A stretch of DNA of 64,000 nucleotides from Candidatus Thiodiazotropha endoloripes (GCF_001708965.1 NZ_LVJW01000003.1:434001-498000), one strand, 5' to 3'. Numbered from the stretch's first letter, positions 34,408 to 44,722 are shown. The notes: a model not told the origin generated them from the sequence alone. Numbers and translations are program-made.

Positions 34408-34835
34408 TTGTTTTGATGACAGACTCATATTGATCCGAGTTATATAGGGCCTGTTAACACTGATCCAATAGGCCATGTTGTGCCTTGTTTAAACGCTTCT
34501 ATCTCCTTGAGAGTCTTTTAGATGCCGACCGGTTGGGTAAGCTCCGAGTAATTACTGGTAAATACTATGAGGGTATTGATCAGTAAGGCTGGAGTATCTT
34601 ATAAATGATTGAAAAGATTAACCGTATTATTCAAGGCGAGGCCTGCGGCCGTTGAACTCTCAAGTGCTCCATACAATGCAGAACAATAACCAGATCCGAT
34701 GATTACCATTTGAGAATATGTTAATTTTCCATTTAACAAAGTGTCATTCCAATTGGTGGTTCTATGGTAATCCAAACGGATTGACCTGATATATTTATAA
34801 TGCCTGTAGATTAGGATGTAATTATGAAATGACTA
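34408..34835. other. Intergenic region between convergent genes
   Basis: 428 bp without a gene. Contains repeat copy C (34446-34474); no clear T-tailed terminator. Confidence 0.45.
34446..34474 (-). repeat. Interspersed palindromic repeat, copy C
   Basis: AGGGCCTGTTAACACTGATC followed by CAATAGGCC is the inverse of copy A with one internal change. It lies about 40 bp after the lipoprotein gene. Confidence 0.7.
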
Positions 34836-36014
34836 CTAGTTAGTACTGTTTTCGATTGAGTTTCGTATTTCATTATTCAGTTCCGGATTGGTATTCCTCC
34901 ACTCCTCGAGTAATGACTTCTGTTTTAAATAATCCTGATCCAAATCGGTATCTTTTAAGTTGGCAACCAATTGGGTTCTTTCAAAGTTTTTATCAAAAAT
35001 ATTAGAAAGGACAATATTACCAAATGCCAGGTTATAGTGTGATGATTCGTACCAATAGGTCCGTTCCTCAATATCAGAATAACTCAAAGGCTCCAAGGTG
35101 AAAGCATTCAGCCTGAGAAAATCAAACCCCTCGAACTGGTGCTGGTGCTCTTCAGCTATAGTATTCAGCTTTTCCTGGATCAGTTTTTTAGGATAGTGTA
35201 CATAACTGGGGAGTCCGTCAAAGTGTGCATATATTTCCCAGTATCTGGCATTTACCGGATTCAAGAAGAAACTGACTTTGATGTTGTTCTCAATTGTCGA
35301 GTTAATAATATAATCCAAATTTACAGTTTTGCACTGTTTTTTATAATCGGAATAACTCGCAGCCTTGATGCTGTTCGTCCTGTTGACTCTCCTGAATATA
35401 TTTCTTGATTCTCGCTCAATTAAAGCATTACCTGGGCCTTTCTTCAGATAGTTGTACTCATTGAATTTAACAGCGCGTCCATCACTGGACATGAAGTTGT
35501 CTTTTGGTTTACGGATGTTTCTGTATGAAGTGTAGCTGGCGTCTAGGCTTAAATAGAAGAGTACTTTATTGACTAAAGTTCTGATCTGGGGGTTGTCCTC
35601 AGAGATCAATACGCGATCATCAAGGCTGTTACTTATTGATCTGATAGTCAGGGGGTCACAGAATGAATCCAGGGTGATGATCAGTTCATCAATGTCAATT
35701 TCAGCTTTTAAGATATGTTCATAAAGAGAGCGTATCTGGGCTATGCCTATGCCAGGGAATGATAAGTTGTAGGTACTGTTTTTTCCCGTATGTGATGGGG
35801 AAAATGAGTAGTAGTTTCGTGAGTTACCGATGATTACTGTAGATGGCTCTTTCTCGATGACATCATATGGCTTGAAAATTTTGACGGCTTTGCTGTCAAT
35901 ATGCTTTAACCTGCCATTGAATCCATAAGGATCGAAATAGTAATTGACGATCAACTGAACGCAAAATATCAGGAAAGCAAATATAAAAAAGGTGCTGATA
36001 AATTTTTTGTACAT
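34836..36014 (-). CDS. SGNH/AlgX-AlgJ-like O-acetylation partner protein
   Basis: 392 residues with an N-terminal membrane anchor (FISTFFIFAFLIFCVQLIVNYYF). A block-I-like STVIIGNSRNYYSFSP at about 58 and ESSHYNLAFGNIVL near residue 335, with a Ser-His pair, fit the divergent SGNH/DltD-like proteins that work beside MBOAT enzymes. The start lies two bases from the MBOAT stop, so they are co-transcribed. It probably transfers an acyl group to a surface polysaccharide in the periplasm. The family assignment is moderate because identity to known members is only seen at the motifs. Confidence 0.68.
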   Translation of the reverse strand: MYKKFISTFFIFAFLIFCVQLIVNYYFDPYGFNGRLKHIDSKAVKIFKPYDVIEKEPSTVIIGNSRNYYSFSPSHTGKNSTYNLSFPGIGIAQIRSLYEHILKAEIDIDELIITLDSFCDPLTIRSISNSLDDRVLISEDNPQIRTLVNKVLFYLSLDASYTSYRNIRKPKDNFMSSDGRAVKFNEYNYLKKGPGNALIERESRNIFRRVNRTNSIKAASYSDYKKQCKTVNLDYIINSTIENNIKVSFFLNPVNARYWEIYAHFDGLPSYVHYPKKLIQEKLNTIAEEHQHQFEGFDFLRLNAFTLEPLSYSDIEERTYWYESSHYNLAFGNIVLSNIFDKNFERTQLVANLKDTDLDQDYLKQKSLLEEWRNTNPELNNEIRNSIENSTN

Positions 36015-36015
36015 T

Positions 36016-37554
36016 TTAAAAGTTGAAATATAAAAATTCTGAAACTCTCATCAGACTGGAGATACCCAGAATAAACAGGACAGAAACATATAGAGAGAAG
36101 GTGTAAACATAGTAAGCCGGGATTTTATGCTCGAGTGTCTCTTCCACCTTTCTGATGATTTCTATGGAGTTTGGCGCTAGAAAGCTGATCATGGCCAACA
36201 CAGTTATCCAAAGGAGGCTGCCTTCCAGTTCTGCAAAGTAGTGGGGAAAGATTCCATCGAATGTGAAGTAGCCACTGGCGCCAAGTGTAGAAACCAGATC
36301 AGGGTAATTCTCAAGCGATTTCAACAGTGAGATGCCATTGCCCCCAACCATCGTATAGAGCATGCTGTTGGCGCCTTCAAGATTGATTGCACGAAAATAG
36401 ACCCAGCCTACGACGACGGCCAGGAATGTGATAATACCGGCTACTAGGGTTTCGGTTCTGGAGTAGTGGTTACCCCACTTCAGGACAGAAGATCTGAATT
36501 TACGCCATGCGTGGTTTACCATCAGATAGAAGCCATGCAGCATTCCCCAGAAAACAAATGTCCAGCCAGCTCCGTGCCAAATGCCGCCCAACAGCATGGT
36601 GATGAACAGATTGGCGTAGCGTCTCACAAGCCCCATCTTGTTCCCACCGAGAGTGAAGTAGAGATAGTCTCTGAGAAATCTTGACAAGGTGATATGCCAT
36701 CGTCGCCAAAAATCGATTATCGAGGTCGCTTTATAGGGTGAGTTGAAGTTGATCGGTAGCTTGATACCAAACATATAGGCCAGTCCGATAGCCATATCCG
36801 AGTACCCGGAAAAATCGAAGTAGAGCTGAAATGTGTAGGATAGAGCACCGACCCAGGCTTCAAAGAATGAGACTGGCTCCCCGTTTTCCGCAGCACTGAA
36901 GATCAGATTGGCGTAGACGGCTACATTGTCTGCAAGCACTACTTTTTTGAAAAGACCGATAGAAAATATAGTTAGGCCAAGTGCCAGATAGTGGTTGTTG
37001 ATTTTATAGATCGAATCCTGATCGAACTGGGGGAGCATCTCCTTGTGATGGACAATCGGTCCGGCGATCAACTGTGGAAAAAAAGTTACGAACAAACAGT
37101 ATTTTAAAAAATTGTATTCATTGGTCTCTTTTCGATATGCATCAACCAGATAGGCGATTTGCTGAAAAGTGAAAAAAGAGATGGCCAGTGGTAGAACGAT
37201 TCTTTCAATATTAAATTCAGTTCCGGCGACGATATTGATTTGGTCGACAAGGAAATTTGTATATTTGAAATACCCAAGTAAGGATAAGTTGACTGCGACG
37301 CCTATGATTAAAAGTGTTTTTTTATAAATACCGTTACTGTCGCTGCTCAACATGATTCCAAAGGAGTAGTTGAAAAGCATGGAGAAGAGGATCAGTCCAA
37401 GGTAGGCGGGATCCCACCAGCCGTAGAAGAACAGGGAGCAGAGAATAAGCCAGGATATTGCTACTCTATGATGGTTTCTTTTGCCAATAAAAAAAAATAT
37501 GAAGAAAGTTATTGGTAGAAATAAAAAAATAAATTCAAATGAGTTGAATAACAT
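36016..37554 (-). CDS. MBOAT family O-acyltransferase (AlgI-like)
   Basis: 512 residues with about 11 membrane helices. Signature region DFWRRWHITLSRFLRDYLY and the active-site His in LLGGIWHGAGWTFVFWG; length and layout fit alginate-O-acetyltransferase AlgI and related PatA proteins. It moves acetyl groups across the inner membrane for polysaccharide modification, handing them to a periplasmic partner, here likely the SGNH-like protein downstream. No alginate or other polysaccharide biosynthesis genes are next to it. Confidence 0.92.
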   Translation of the reverse strand: MLFNSFEFIFLFLPITFFIFFFIGKRNHHRVAISWLILCSLFFYGWWDPAYLGLILFSMLFNYSFGIMLSSDSNGIYKKTLLIIGVAVNLSLLGYFKYTNFLVDQINIVAGTEFNIERIVLPLAISFFTFQQIAYLVDAYRKETNEYNFLKYCLFVTFFPQLIAGPIVHHKEMLPQFDQDSIYKINNHYLALGLTIFSIGLFKKVVLADNVAVYANLIFSAAENGEPVSFFEAWVGALSYTFQLYFDFSGYSDMAIGLAYMFGIKLPINFNSPYKATSIIDFWRRWHITLSRFLRDYLYFTLGGNKMGLVRRYANLFITMLLGGIWHGAGWTFVFWGMLHGFYLMVNHAWRKFRSSVLKWGNHYSRTETLVAGIITFLAVVVGWVYFRAINLEGANSMLYTMVGGNGISLLKSLENYPDLVSTLGASGYFTFDGIFPHYFAELEGSLLWITVLAMISFLAPNSIEIIRKVEETLEHKIPAYYVYTFSLYVSVLFILGISSLMRVSEFLYFNF

Positions 37555-38300
37555 TTATACGAGTATCCTGCAGGCGTGTGCCCTCATCTCCTGAAATGTT
37601 GCTGATTGATAGTGATTTACGGCTGGCTTGAGGCTAATGGTACTATATTAAATAAACTAAAAGAAGGGGGCTTAGTTGTTGAATAATAGGTATTATTTAA
37701 CAATAAGGTGCTCTCAATGAGAGCCGTTCAGGGATTGCAATGGGAAACAATATCCTTGCTGACTAATTCTGTAATAAGCATTAAATCGGCTGACAGAGGG
37801 AGAGGAGTAGAGTCTATGAGTATATTAGAATAACAGTCGGTGTACAGCTGTGAATACCACAAATAGTGAGGCCAATTCTCAATAGTGGCGCAGCATTTTG
37901 ACCAAACTTATCCATCTACTAACTGGAATAGGCAAAATAGCCTCGGCACAATGCTCTGCAGCGACCTGTACATCTTGTCTTTTTCTCTAGCAATGACAGG
38001 GTTTAGGGCTATATGGGAATTGCAATTTGTTTTTCGGAAAACACCATAGTCCTTGATAACACGCAAAAAATCGGCTGGGATAGCCAGTTCCGGTTAGCAG
38101 TCTGGTTAATACAAGTAACTATTGTCGTTTTTTGGTATTTAGTCGAATTTCAAGACAATCCTGAGACAATTCCGGGATTGAAACACAAGTACAGGATCCG
38201 ACACAATCTTCTGTCATGAACTGCCATCAGTTAATCCGCCACTTTGGCTGGGGTCGCATCGGATGGTGAATATTGAAAACCTGAATAATGAGTGAGTGAC
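37555..38300. other. Intergenic region
   Basis: About 745 bp with no supported gene. A 68-codon frame at 38013-38219 lacks a ribosome-binding site and family character. It should hold the leftward MBOAT operon promoter and the dienelactone hydrolase promoter. Confidence 0.45.
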
Positions 38301-38963
38301 ATGGGAAAAGAGATTGAGTTAACGACTGCACAGGGTGAGCGATTCCAGGCTTATCTAACCGGCAGCGATGAGAGCAGGAGCGGAATCCTGATCCTGCATG
38401 AATGGTGGGGAGTGAAGCCCCATAATCGTCAATGGGCGGATCAGTTTGCAGATGCCGGCTATCAGGCACTGGTTGTCGATCTGTATGATGGGCGCGTGAC
38501 GGACGATGCTGAACAGGCCGCACTGTGGATGCGGGAGATTGATCAGCAAGCAACCGATCATAAGTTGATTTCCGCCATTGAGTATCTCGCTCGTGATGGC
38601 CGTAAAATCGCCGTCTATGGCTGCTCCTTCGGTGGCAAGCAGGCGATACACGCCAGTCTACTGAAACCGGAACTGGTAGATGCCACTGCAATCGCCTATT
38701 GTCGGATGGAGACGGATCCCTCTAAGCTGGCAAATCTTCAGGGGCCGGTTTTGGCGATCTACGCAGAACAGGAGCGTAACTGGCCTGATAAACAACATGA
38801 CTTTGAGCAGGCGATGAATGAGGCAGGCAAACAGACCGAATCTGTCAGTTATGATGCGGCTCACGGTTTCACCAATCCAACCAGCCCACGCTATGATGAG
38901 GCCGCAGATAGAGCTGCCTGGCAGGTCGTTATCAATTTTCTTCAACAGAAGCTAGCTGGGTAA
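38301..38963 (+). CDS. Dienelactone hydrolase family protein
   Basis: 220 residues from ATG 38301; a GTG at 38292 is possible. Alpha/beta-hydrolase: ILILHEWWGVKPHNR with the conserved Glu, nucleophile elbow YGCSFGGKQA (Ser or Cys), Asp region YAEQERNWPD, and His in DAAHGFTNP. Cytosolic. Members hydrolyse dienelactones or other small esters; the natural substrate is unclear. Monocistronic. Confidence 0.88.
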   Translation: MGKEIELTTAQGERFQAYLTGSDESRSGILILHEWWGVKPHNRQWADQFADAGYQALVVDLYDGRVTDDAEQAALWMREIDQQATDHKLISAIEYLARDGRKIAVYGCSFGGKQAIHASLLKPELVDATAIAYCRMETDPSKLANLQGPVLAIYAEQERNWPDKQHDFEQAMNEAGKQTESVSYDAAHGFTNPTSPRYDEAADRAAWQVVINFLQQKLAG

Positions 38964-39183
38964 GCTTTCTTCACATTGACTCAAAAATTTCTGCCGCTGA
39001 TTGTGTCGGTGTGTTGTTCAGGGAATATGGGACAAGTATCGCTATACGATAAAAATTCCTTAAAGAGGATGATTGGGAAATAATCGATTATTTATAAAAT
39101 TGTAAATAACCCACCACGATCACAGATAAATCTTGAGTTAGTGGTAAATTAATCCCAATTACTGCACTAAAAAGGTGAGCTTG

Positions 39184-40869
39184 ATGAAACAGATCTCAAC
39201 TCTTCTAACCCCGATGGTGCTGACAGCACTACTGACACTTACACTGATCTCCTGCGGTGGCGGTGGCAGCAGTGACAGCAGCTCGACATCAGAAGATACA
39301 AGCACCGCCACATCCGAAAGCACCGGTACTGTGGGCATTCTACTGACGGACAAACCGGCAGACCCTGACATTTTCCTATCCATCAATGCGACCATTGAAC
39401 AAGTTGAGTTGCTTGGGCCCGAGGGTGAGGACTCGGTGGTGCTCTATTCCGATGCGCCACAGACAGTCGATCTGCTGAGATTGAGGAGTGAATCCATTCC
39501 TTTCACCTTCCGGGACGATGTGCCAGTAGGTACTTACTGCAAGATTCGTTTAACACTCAGCGATCTTGAGCTGGTGCTTGTCGATGATACTCCGGATGAT
39601 CTCACGGACAACGAAACTCACCATCCCAATCTGCCGGGGAACGGCAAACTCGATCTGCTGGTGCGTGGTTGCTTTACAGTTGATGAAGGTAATGTGATCA
39701 CTGTGCAGGTTGACCTGGATGCTGGGAATTCGATCCACATTGTGGAGAACAACCGTGGATATAACTTCCGGCCGGTTGTCTTCGTCGATGTGCTTGAAGA
39801 GGGTTTTGAGAGCAAACTAGTACGATTGAGTGGTGAAATCGGAGAGGTCATGCCGGAAGAGAATGCGCTGTTGCTCTGTGATGCTCTACCAGTGCAGGAG
39901 TCCAGTAACATGGAATGTGTTGAGGTGCGTCTGGGAGATGACAGTGCCTTTTTCGATAACCTCAACTATACCGGAACATCCAGACCGCTTTCGGAGCTCC
40001 TGGTGGAAACCATGGTGGGTCAGCAGATCACGGTAATCGGGAAACCGGACCACCATGTGGCTTCCTCTGCCTCTGTGGATATTCCGCGTGGACACTTGCC
40101 GCCTCCAGGTGAATGTCGTCTGTGGGAGCTGGATCTACCCCCAGGGCAACAGTCTGCTCCTGGTGATTGTGATGAGCTGGAAGATGATGTGACAGACGAT
40201 ACCGTATTGGTTGATCATGAAGGGGTTGTGGGTGAGCGATATCATCCGCTCATGGAAGTGGATGCACTGGTTGTTGAATTGGGTGAGTTCCTTCAGTTGG
40301 AGGGTAGTGTTAACCGGGAATCCGATACTTCAGGATTTGCTATGACCGTTTCTGCTGGTGACGGCATTGCGGTCGGTACCTTGCTGGAAGTTGTGCATCA
40401 GATTGGTGAGTCCGGGGTTAACGGTACCCGGGTGCTCTCCAAATCTGGTGACCTGCTAACCTCACTTGATATCCTGGCATCACGCCGGATTCAGGTTGAT
40501 GGTGTCGTGGATTCATCCGCAACAGAGGATACGATTAATGCAGCGCTGGTCATCATTGATACGGAGTCCGATGATGAAGGCTCTGAGGAGAGCGGTCAGA
40601 TCACTGGTAGTGTCGTGTCGGCAGGTAGTGTTGGTTTTGTGCTCGCACCAACGACTGACACAGTATGCGGCCTGGCGACCACGGACCTGCAGGTCACCCT
40701 TGCAGAGGATGTTGCAATTATCACGGTCGTGATTACTGATACCGTCAGTGAAATTACCCAGGGTGGCACCATTCAAGCCGGGCAGAGTGTCGGTGTCGAC
40801 GGCAGTTGCAGTACCGAGGGTTACTTGGCAGAGATTGTGGCGATCGTTGATGACCAACGTGATTTATAA
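39184..40869 (+). CDS. DUF4382 lipoprotein with C-terminal DUF5666-like repeats
   Basis: 561 residues from ATG 39184 (AGGTGA upstream; GTG 39175 is an in-frame alternative). Lipobox LTLISC, Ser/Thr-rich linker, then a DUF4382 domain (GTVGILLTDKPADPDIFLSI...VDLLRL). The C-terminal half repeats short beta domains with VRLSGEIGEV, LEGSVNRES, QVDGVVDSS and ITGSVVSAG. Acidic, probably outer-membrane anchored and surface-exposed or periplasmic. Function unknown; single-gene unit. Confidence 0.8.
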   Translation: MKQISTLLTPMVLTALLTLTLISCGGGGSSDSSSTSEDTSTATSESTGTVGILLTDKPADPDIFLSINATIEQVELLGPEGEDSVVLYSDAPQTVDLLRLRSESIPFTFRDDVPVGTYCKIRLTLSDLELVLVDDTPDDLTDNETHHPNLPGNGKLDLLVRGCFTVDEGNVITVQVDLDAGNSIHIVENNRGYNFRPVVFVDVLEEGFESKLVRLSGEIGEVMPEENALLLCDALPVQESSNMECVEVRLGDDSAFFDNLNYTGTSRPLSELLVETMVGQQITVIGKPDHHVASSASVDIPRGHLPPPGECRLWELDLPPGQQSAPGDCDELEDDVTDDTVLVDHEGVVGERYHPLMEVDALVVELGEFLQLEGSVNRESDTSGFAMTVSAGDGIAVGTLLEVVHQIGESGVNGTRVLSKSGDLLTSLDILASRRIQVDGVVDSSATEDTINAALVIIDTESDDEGSEESGQITGSVVSAGSVGFVLAPTTDTVCGLATTDLQVTLAEDVAIITVVITDTVSEITQGGTIQAGQSVGVDGSCSTEGYLAEIVAIVDDQRDL

Positions 40870-40879
40870 CTCATGATGA

Positions 40880-41653
40880 CTACGGCCTGTTGCCGTTGAT
40901 AACATCATAAGCATCGGCAACAGGCAGTATGCGGGCTCCGCTCGCAACGGCCTGTTCGAGCACCCACTCCAACTGTTGCGGTGTGCAGTCATAGTCACCT
41001 GGGTTGTCATCCACACCATGGGTGTAGAACACCAGCCATCCGCCGGATTTCACCGTCTTGTCGATAACCCGCTGGATTGCTGTCTGATCGAAGCTGGGGT
41101 TATAGATGCTGGTCCCTCTCAGCAGGTACAGATCGGTACCTTTTTGATTGATGCCGGGTCTTGAGCTGCGCAGGGTTTTGTAGTGTTGGGATAACCGCCT
41201 CTTGCTCTTGAAATCCACCAATCCGAAAGGGTAGGAGAAGTGCTCGATCGGTTTCCCGCCAAGCCATGAGCTGAGTGTCCTGACATTTCGCTGGGCATCT
41301 TCGGCCAATTCCTCTGCGCTGCCCTGAGTCAGCCGGTAATGGCTGTAGGTGTGGCAGCCGATATCGTGTCCGGCCTTGTCGAGTTGCGCGAGATCCTCAC
41401 GGCCAAGATATCTTTCCCCTTTCTCAGCGTTGGCCTGTTCATCCCCAGTAGCCAGGCCGGATGAAATATAGAAGGTTGCCTTGACCGAATGCCGGTCCAG
41501 GATGGGTATTCCATTTTCCACTGCACTGCTGGGAACATCGTCAAAACTGAGGCTGATGATTGCCTGCTGCATCTTGATATCACGACGGTCATTGAGGAAG
41601 GAGCCGTAGAGCCATGTTTTCGATTCTTGTAAGGCTTTTCTGATAACTGACAT
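40880..41653 (-). CDS. Polysaccharide deacetylase (NodB homology domain)
   Basis: 257 residues from ATG 41653, with GGAA at 9 nt. Carbohydrate esterase 4 motifs: SLSFDDVP (catalytic and metal Asp), HTYSHYRL (metal His pair), and the motif 3-like SYPFG. It lacks an obvious signal peptide, so it may act inside the cell or on a lipid-linked sugar at the membrane. Convergent with the DUF4382 gene at a gap of 10 bp. Substrate (N-acetylated sugar) unknown. Confidence 0.85.
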   Translation of the reverse strand: MSVIRKALQESKTWLYGSFLNDRRDIKMQQAIISLSFDDVPSSAVENGIPILDRHSVKATFYISSGLATGDEQANAEKGERYLGREDLAQLDKAGHDIGCHTYSHYRLTQGSAEELAEDAQRNVRTLSSWLGGKPIEHFSYPFGLVDFKSKRRLSQHYKTLRSSRPGINQKGTDLYLLRGTSIYNPSFDQTAIQRVIDKTVKSGGWLVFYTHGVDDNPGDYDCTPQQLEWVLEQAVASGARILPVADAYDVINGNRP

Positions 41654-42027
41654 GATTGGTTGTTCCAAGCCGTTTCTATAAAAACTCTGTGTTGCCAGCC
41701 TTGTTGTTTACGCGGCCAGGTCCATATGGGTTCCTGTGGCAGAGGGCAGCGTGAAACCAATACCACTGAAAAATATCCGGATATAATCTCTATTAAGCCG
41801 ATGGCTGATTCAATATGCTATCGTGCTGGCTTTGAGGCATCGCACGAGTGTGCAGATCAGGTTCGCTGAGTATACTGATTGTGTATTGTACTCAATCAGC
41901 GGGTTGTCTGCCCCACCAGTGTGTATGGGGGTGCCAGCCACTTGAGCTGGTGCGAATATCGGTTGCTAATGAGTGCTCAGGCTGACTGAGGCCGAGAGCT
42001 TGTGAGACCCTAGAGTTGGAGGTGGAG
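41654..42027. other. Intergenic region
   Basis: About 370 bp. Contains AGTATACTGATTGT at 41869-41882, within CTGATTGTGTATTGTACTCAATCAG, a partial palindrome; a similar AGTATACTGATTGTATTG is near 62008. No gene seen. Confidence 0.45.
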
Positions 42028-42492
42028 ATGAAGTTGCTATTATTGATTGGCCTGATGTTGTTCGGTACCAATCTGAGCTTGGCCTCGGAAGTGGCGGAGA
42101 ATGATCCGGTACGTGTTTTCACCTCGGAAGAGTCGTTCGAGGATCTGGTAGAAAACATAAAAATGGCGATCGTCGATCAGGGGCTGCTGGTCAGTGGCAC
42201 CTTGCATGTCAGCGATATGCTGAACCGCACGGCAGCTGATCTTGGCTACTCAGAGATATTCACCAAAGCCGAATCGGTTGAGTTTTGCAGTGCTTTGATC
42301 TCACATAAGATGGCTCAGGCAGCTGCAGAGAATATCGCCATCTGCCCATTCACCATCGCTGTTTACGTAAAGAAGAGCGAGCCTGAAAAAGTCTATGCCT
42401 CTTACCTTGTTCCCAGGCTGATGGGGGATCGTGGTGAGGTGTCTGAGAGTATTGTCGAGTTGCTTGAGACTATTCTAGAAGAATCCTTATAA
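42028..42492 (+). CDS. DUF302 family exported protein
   Basis: 154 residues from ATG 42028 (GGAGGTGGAG upstream). Signal peptide MKLLLLIGLMLFGTNLSLASE. The mature domain has the DUF302 pattern: SFEDLVENIKMAIVDQGLLVSG, FCSALISHKMAQAAAENIAICPFTIAVY. Periplasmic; DUF302 members occur in sulfur-oxidiser genomes near redox genes, function unproven. Confidence 0.85.
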   Translation: MKLLLLIGLMLFGTNLSLASEVAENDPVRVFTSEESFEDLVENIKMAIVDQGLLVSGTLHVSDMLNRTAADLGYSEIFTKAESVEFCSALISHKMAQAAAENIAICPFTIAVYVKKSEPEKVYASYLVPRLMGDRGEVSESIVELLETILEESL

Positions 42493-42623
42493 AACAATAA
42501 GTTATAAATGGCAGTCTGTATGAGGCTGCTGCCGGACAGGAAACAGAATCCTAAAAAATTGTGCAATCGCGCATATGTTGAAATAAATTCAAGGACATCA
42601 ATTACTTGCCGTAATAGAATAAT

Positions 42624-42649
42624 AACCCGGAGGTATGCCGGGTTTTTTT
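42624..42649 (+). terminator. Rho-independent terminator
   Basis: AACCCGG (42624-42630) pairs with CCGGGTT (42638-42644), followed by seven T. Ends the DUF302 transcript. Confidence 0.88.
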
Positions 42650-42734
42650 CGGGTGTAGAGAACGGGGTTTCACTTGAGACCTGTTCTGCTAACAATTATA
42701 GACACCCATCCGGGCAGATTGGAGAATCTTAGGA

Positions 42735-44006
42735 ATGTCAGAAGTTTATCAAGTCATCTATAGCGGTAAATTGCAGCCCTATGCAGATGAGTCCCGCCTG
42801 GTCATGCTCTTCAGTGAAAAATTCAAACTGGGTCAGGAAAAGGCGCAGCGACTGATCAACGGAGGCCGGCCAATCGCCCTTAAGAAGGACCTTGATCTGG
42901 AGAAGGCACTCAAGTTCCAGGAATCACTTGAAAAACTGGGTATGGTAATAACCCTAGATCCCGATCCCGATTTGCAGACCGCCGAACCCTCGGAGCTCTC
43001 TCTCGGTATCTACGGTGGTGATGATGAGACAACCGAGGTGCTGGATCAGTCACAGATTCATCGGGAGCGCTGTCCTAAATGCGATTCTGGCAATATGCAG
43101 CTGGGGATCTGCCAGGATTGCGGCATTGTTGCGGCAAAGTTTCTCGCTGCCCAGGCCCGAGGCGAGGTACCAGAACCTGCTAGTGAAGAGGTTGGTCAGG
43201 ATGATCCCTACACCCCGCCGGAAGCGGACCTGGAAGAGCCTGGTGAAGGTGGCATGGTCGGTCCAAGATCGGTTTCCGCCGGGCGTGGGTTCAGTTGGGT
43301 GGCAGAGGGTTGGGCGTTTTTCAGAGAGTCTCCCTTTGCCTGGATGATTGCGCTGGTTCTGTGGGGTGTGGTCAATGTGCTGGTTGCCATGGTGCCCGTC
43401 GTCGGTGCCATTGCCGTGACCCTGCTGGCGCCCACATTGGTGGCCGGTTTCATGATCGGATGTCGGGAACAGGAGGAGGGTGAGTCGTTTTCGCCCAGCC
43501 ATCTGTTTGCCGGTTTCAGTCACAATGCGGGGCAGACGATCATGGTTGGTCTGTTCTATATGATCATCTCCGGTGCGATTGTCATCACCATGATGGTTAC
43601 CGTATTCGGCTCCCTGGAGAGTGTGTTTCCCCAGGTGGGAGAGATGGATGCCGCATCGGCGATGGCTGTCACGACACCGATGATCGCCAGTTTCGCAGTC
43701 GGGATGATTGCCTTCGTGCTGCTGCTGATGGCCTACCTGTTTGCGCCGGCACTGGTTGCGCTGGATGATCTGAGTGCCTGGCAGGCCATGAAAATGAGCT
43801 TCATGGGGTGTCTTAAAAATCTGTTACCACTCACTTTCTACAGTATCCTTGCGCTACTGTTGTTTCTTTTGAACGGTCTGTTTATGCTCTTGTCTCCAGT
43901 ATCAATAGTGCTTGCTGGCGTACTCTTCGGGTTGGGACTGCTGATCCTTTTCCCAGTACAGATAGGTGCAATCTATTCGGCTTACACGGATATCTACTAC
44001 GACTGA
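42735..44006 (+). CDS. Zinc-ribbon multi-pass membrane protein (first gene of MoxR/DUF58 operon)
   Basis: 423 residues. Residues 1-75 resemble the L7/L12-type ribosomal C-domain fold (YQVIYSGKLQPY...GQEKAQRLINGG...ALKFQESLEKLGMVITLDPD). A zinc ribbon CPKCDSG...CQDCG lies at about 112-131. An acidic linker leads to about six membrane helices (190-423), like the BPSS1780 family. The first domain may bind a protein partner. The ribosome-binding site is AGGA, close to ATG 42735. It precedes the RDD gene by 15 bp. Confidence 0.82.
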   Translation: MSEVYQVIYSGKLQPYADESRLVMLFSEKFKLGQEKAQRLINGGRPIALKKDLDLEKALKFQESLEKLGMVITLDPDPDLQTAEPSELSLGIYGGDDETTEVLDQSQIHRERCPKCDSGNMQLGICQDCGIVAAKFLAAQARGEVPEPASEEVGQDDPYTPPEADLEEPGEGGMVGPRSVSAGRGFSWVAEGWAFFRESPFAWMIALVLWGVVNVLVAMVPVVGAIAVTLLAPTLVAGFMIGCREQEEGESFSPSHLFAGFSHNAGQTIMVGLFYMIISGAIVITMMVTVFGSLESVFPQVGEMDAASAMAVTTPMIASFAVGMIAFVLLLMAYLFAPALVALDDLSAWQAMKMSFMGCLKNLLPLTFYSILALLLFLLNGLFMLLSPVSIVLAGVLFGLGLLILFPVQIGAIYSAYTDIYYD

Positions 44007-44020
44007 AATGTGGCACAGGT

Positions 44021-44722
44021 ATGAAGGAAAGGATTCCTGATTCCCCTCTTGATACCCTCAGGCAATATGAGATACCTGAAGGGGTAACACTTCATCTACG
44101 AGTTGCCGGACCGGTGGTGCGCGCTTGTGCCTGGGCGATCGATGCGCTCATCAGAACCTTACTCTACCTCTCTCTTGCGATGCTGCTGGGTTACCTGGGT
44201 GGGCTGGGTTTAGGGGTGATGCTTATCGGTTTGTTTCTGATTGAGTGGTTCTACCCGGTGGTATTTGAGATGCATAACGGTGCCACCCCTGGTAAACGGG
44301 TGATGGGTGTTCTGGTGATTCAGGAGAATGGCACTCCAGTCACTCCGGCTGCCTCGGTGATTCGCAATCTGCTGCGCAGTGTGGATTTTCTGCCGTTTCT
44401 GTATGGCGTCGGGCTGGTAACCATGCTCAGCAATCGCAGTTTCCAGCGTTTAGGGGATCTGGCAGCCGGAACGCTGGTGGTCTATCGTGATCAGAACATT
44501 GAGCGCATGGATCCGGCAACTTCCACAGCCCTCAAACCGCCGATGGATCTCTCTGAGGAGGAGCAACTGGTGATACTGAATTTTGCCGAGCGACGAGAGA
44601 CTCTCTCTGAAGAGCGCCGGCAAGAGTTGGCAGAGTTGCTTTCCGCGCAGACAGGTTTGCAGGGTGTTGCGGCTGAGCAGGCCCTGTATGGCTATGCCAA
44701 CTGGATTCTCAAGGGACGCTGA
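44021..44722 (+). CDS. RDD family membrane protein
   Basis: 233 residues. RDD domain: RVAGPVVRACAWAIDALIR (Arg and Asp pair), several membrane helices (TLLYLSLAMLLGYLGGLGLG), the HNGATPGKRVMGV signature, and QRLGDLAAGTLVVY. A soluble C-terminal tail with LSEERRQELAELL. The stop overlaps the next gene start (ATGA at 44719-44722), so the two are translationally coupled. Confidence 0.9.
   Translation: MKERIPDSPLDTLRQYEIPEGVTLHLRVAGPVVRACAWAIDALIRTLLYLSLAMLLGYLGGLGLGVMLIGLFLIEWFYPVVFEMHNGATPGKRVMGVLVIQENGTPVTPAASVIRNLLRSVDFLPFLYGVGLVTMLSNRSFQRLGDLAAGTLVVYRDQNIERMDPATSTALKPPMDLSEEEQLVILNFAERRETLSEERRQELAELLSAQTGLQGVAAEQALYGYANWILKGR

Noticed and set aside
38013..38219. 68-aa frame
   Set aside because: No ribosome-binding site and no recognisable domain.
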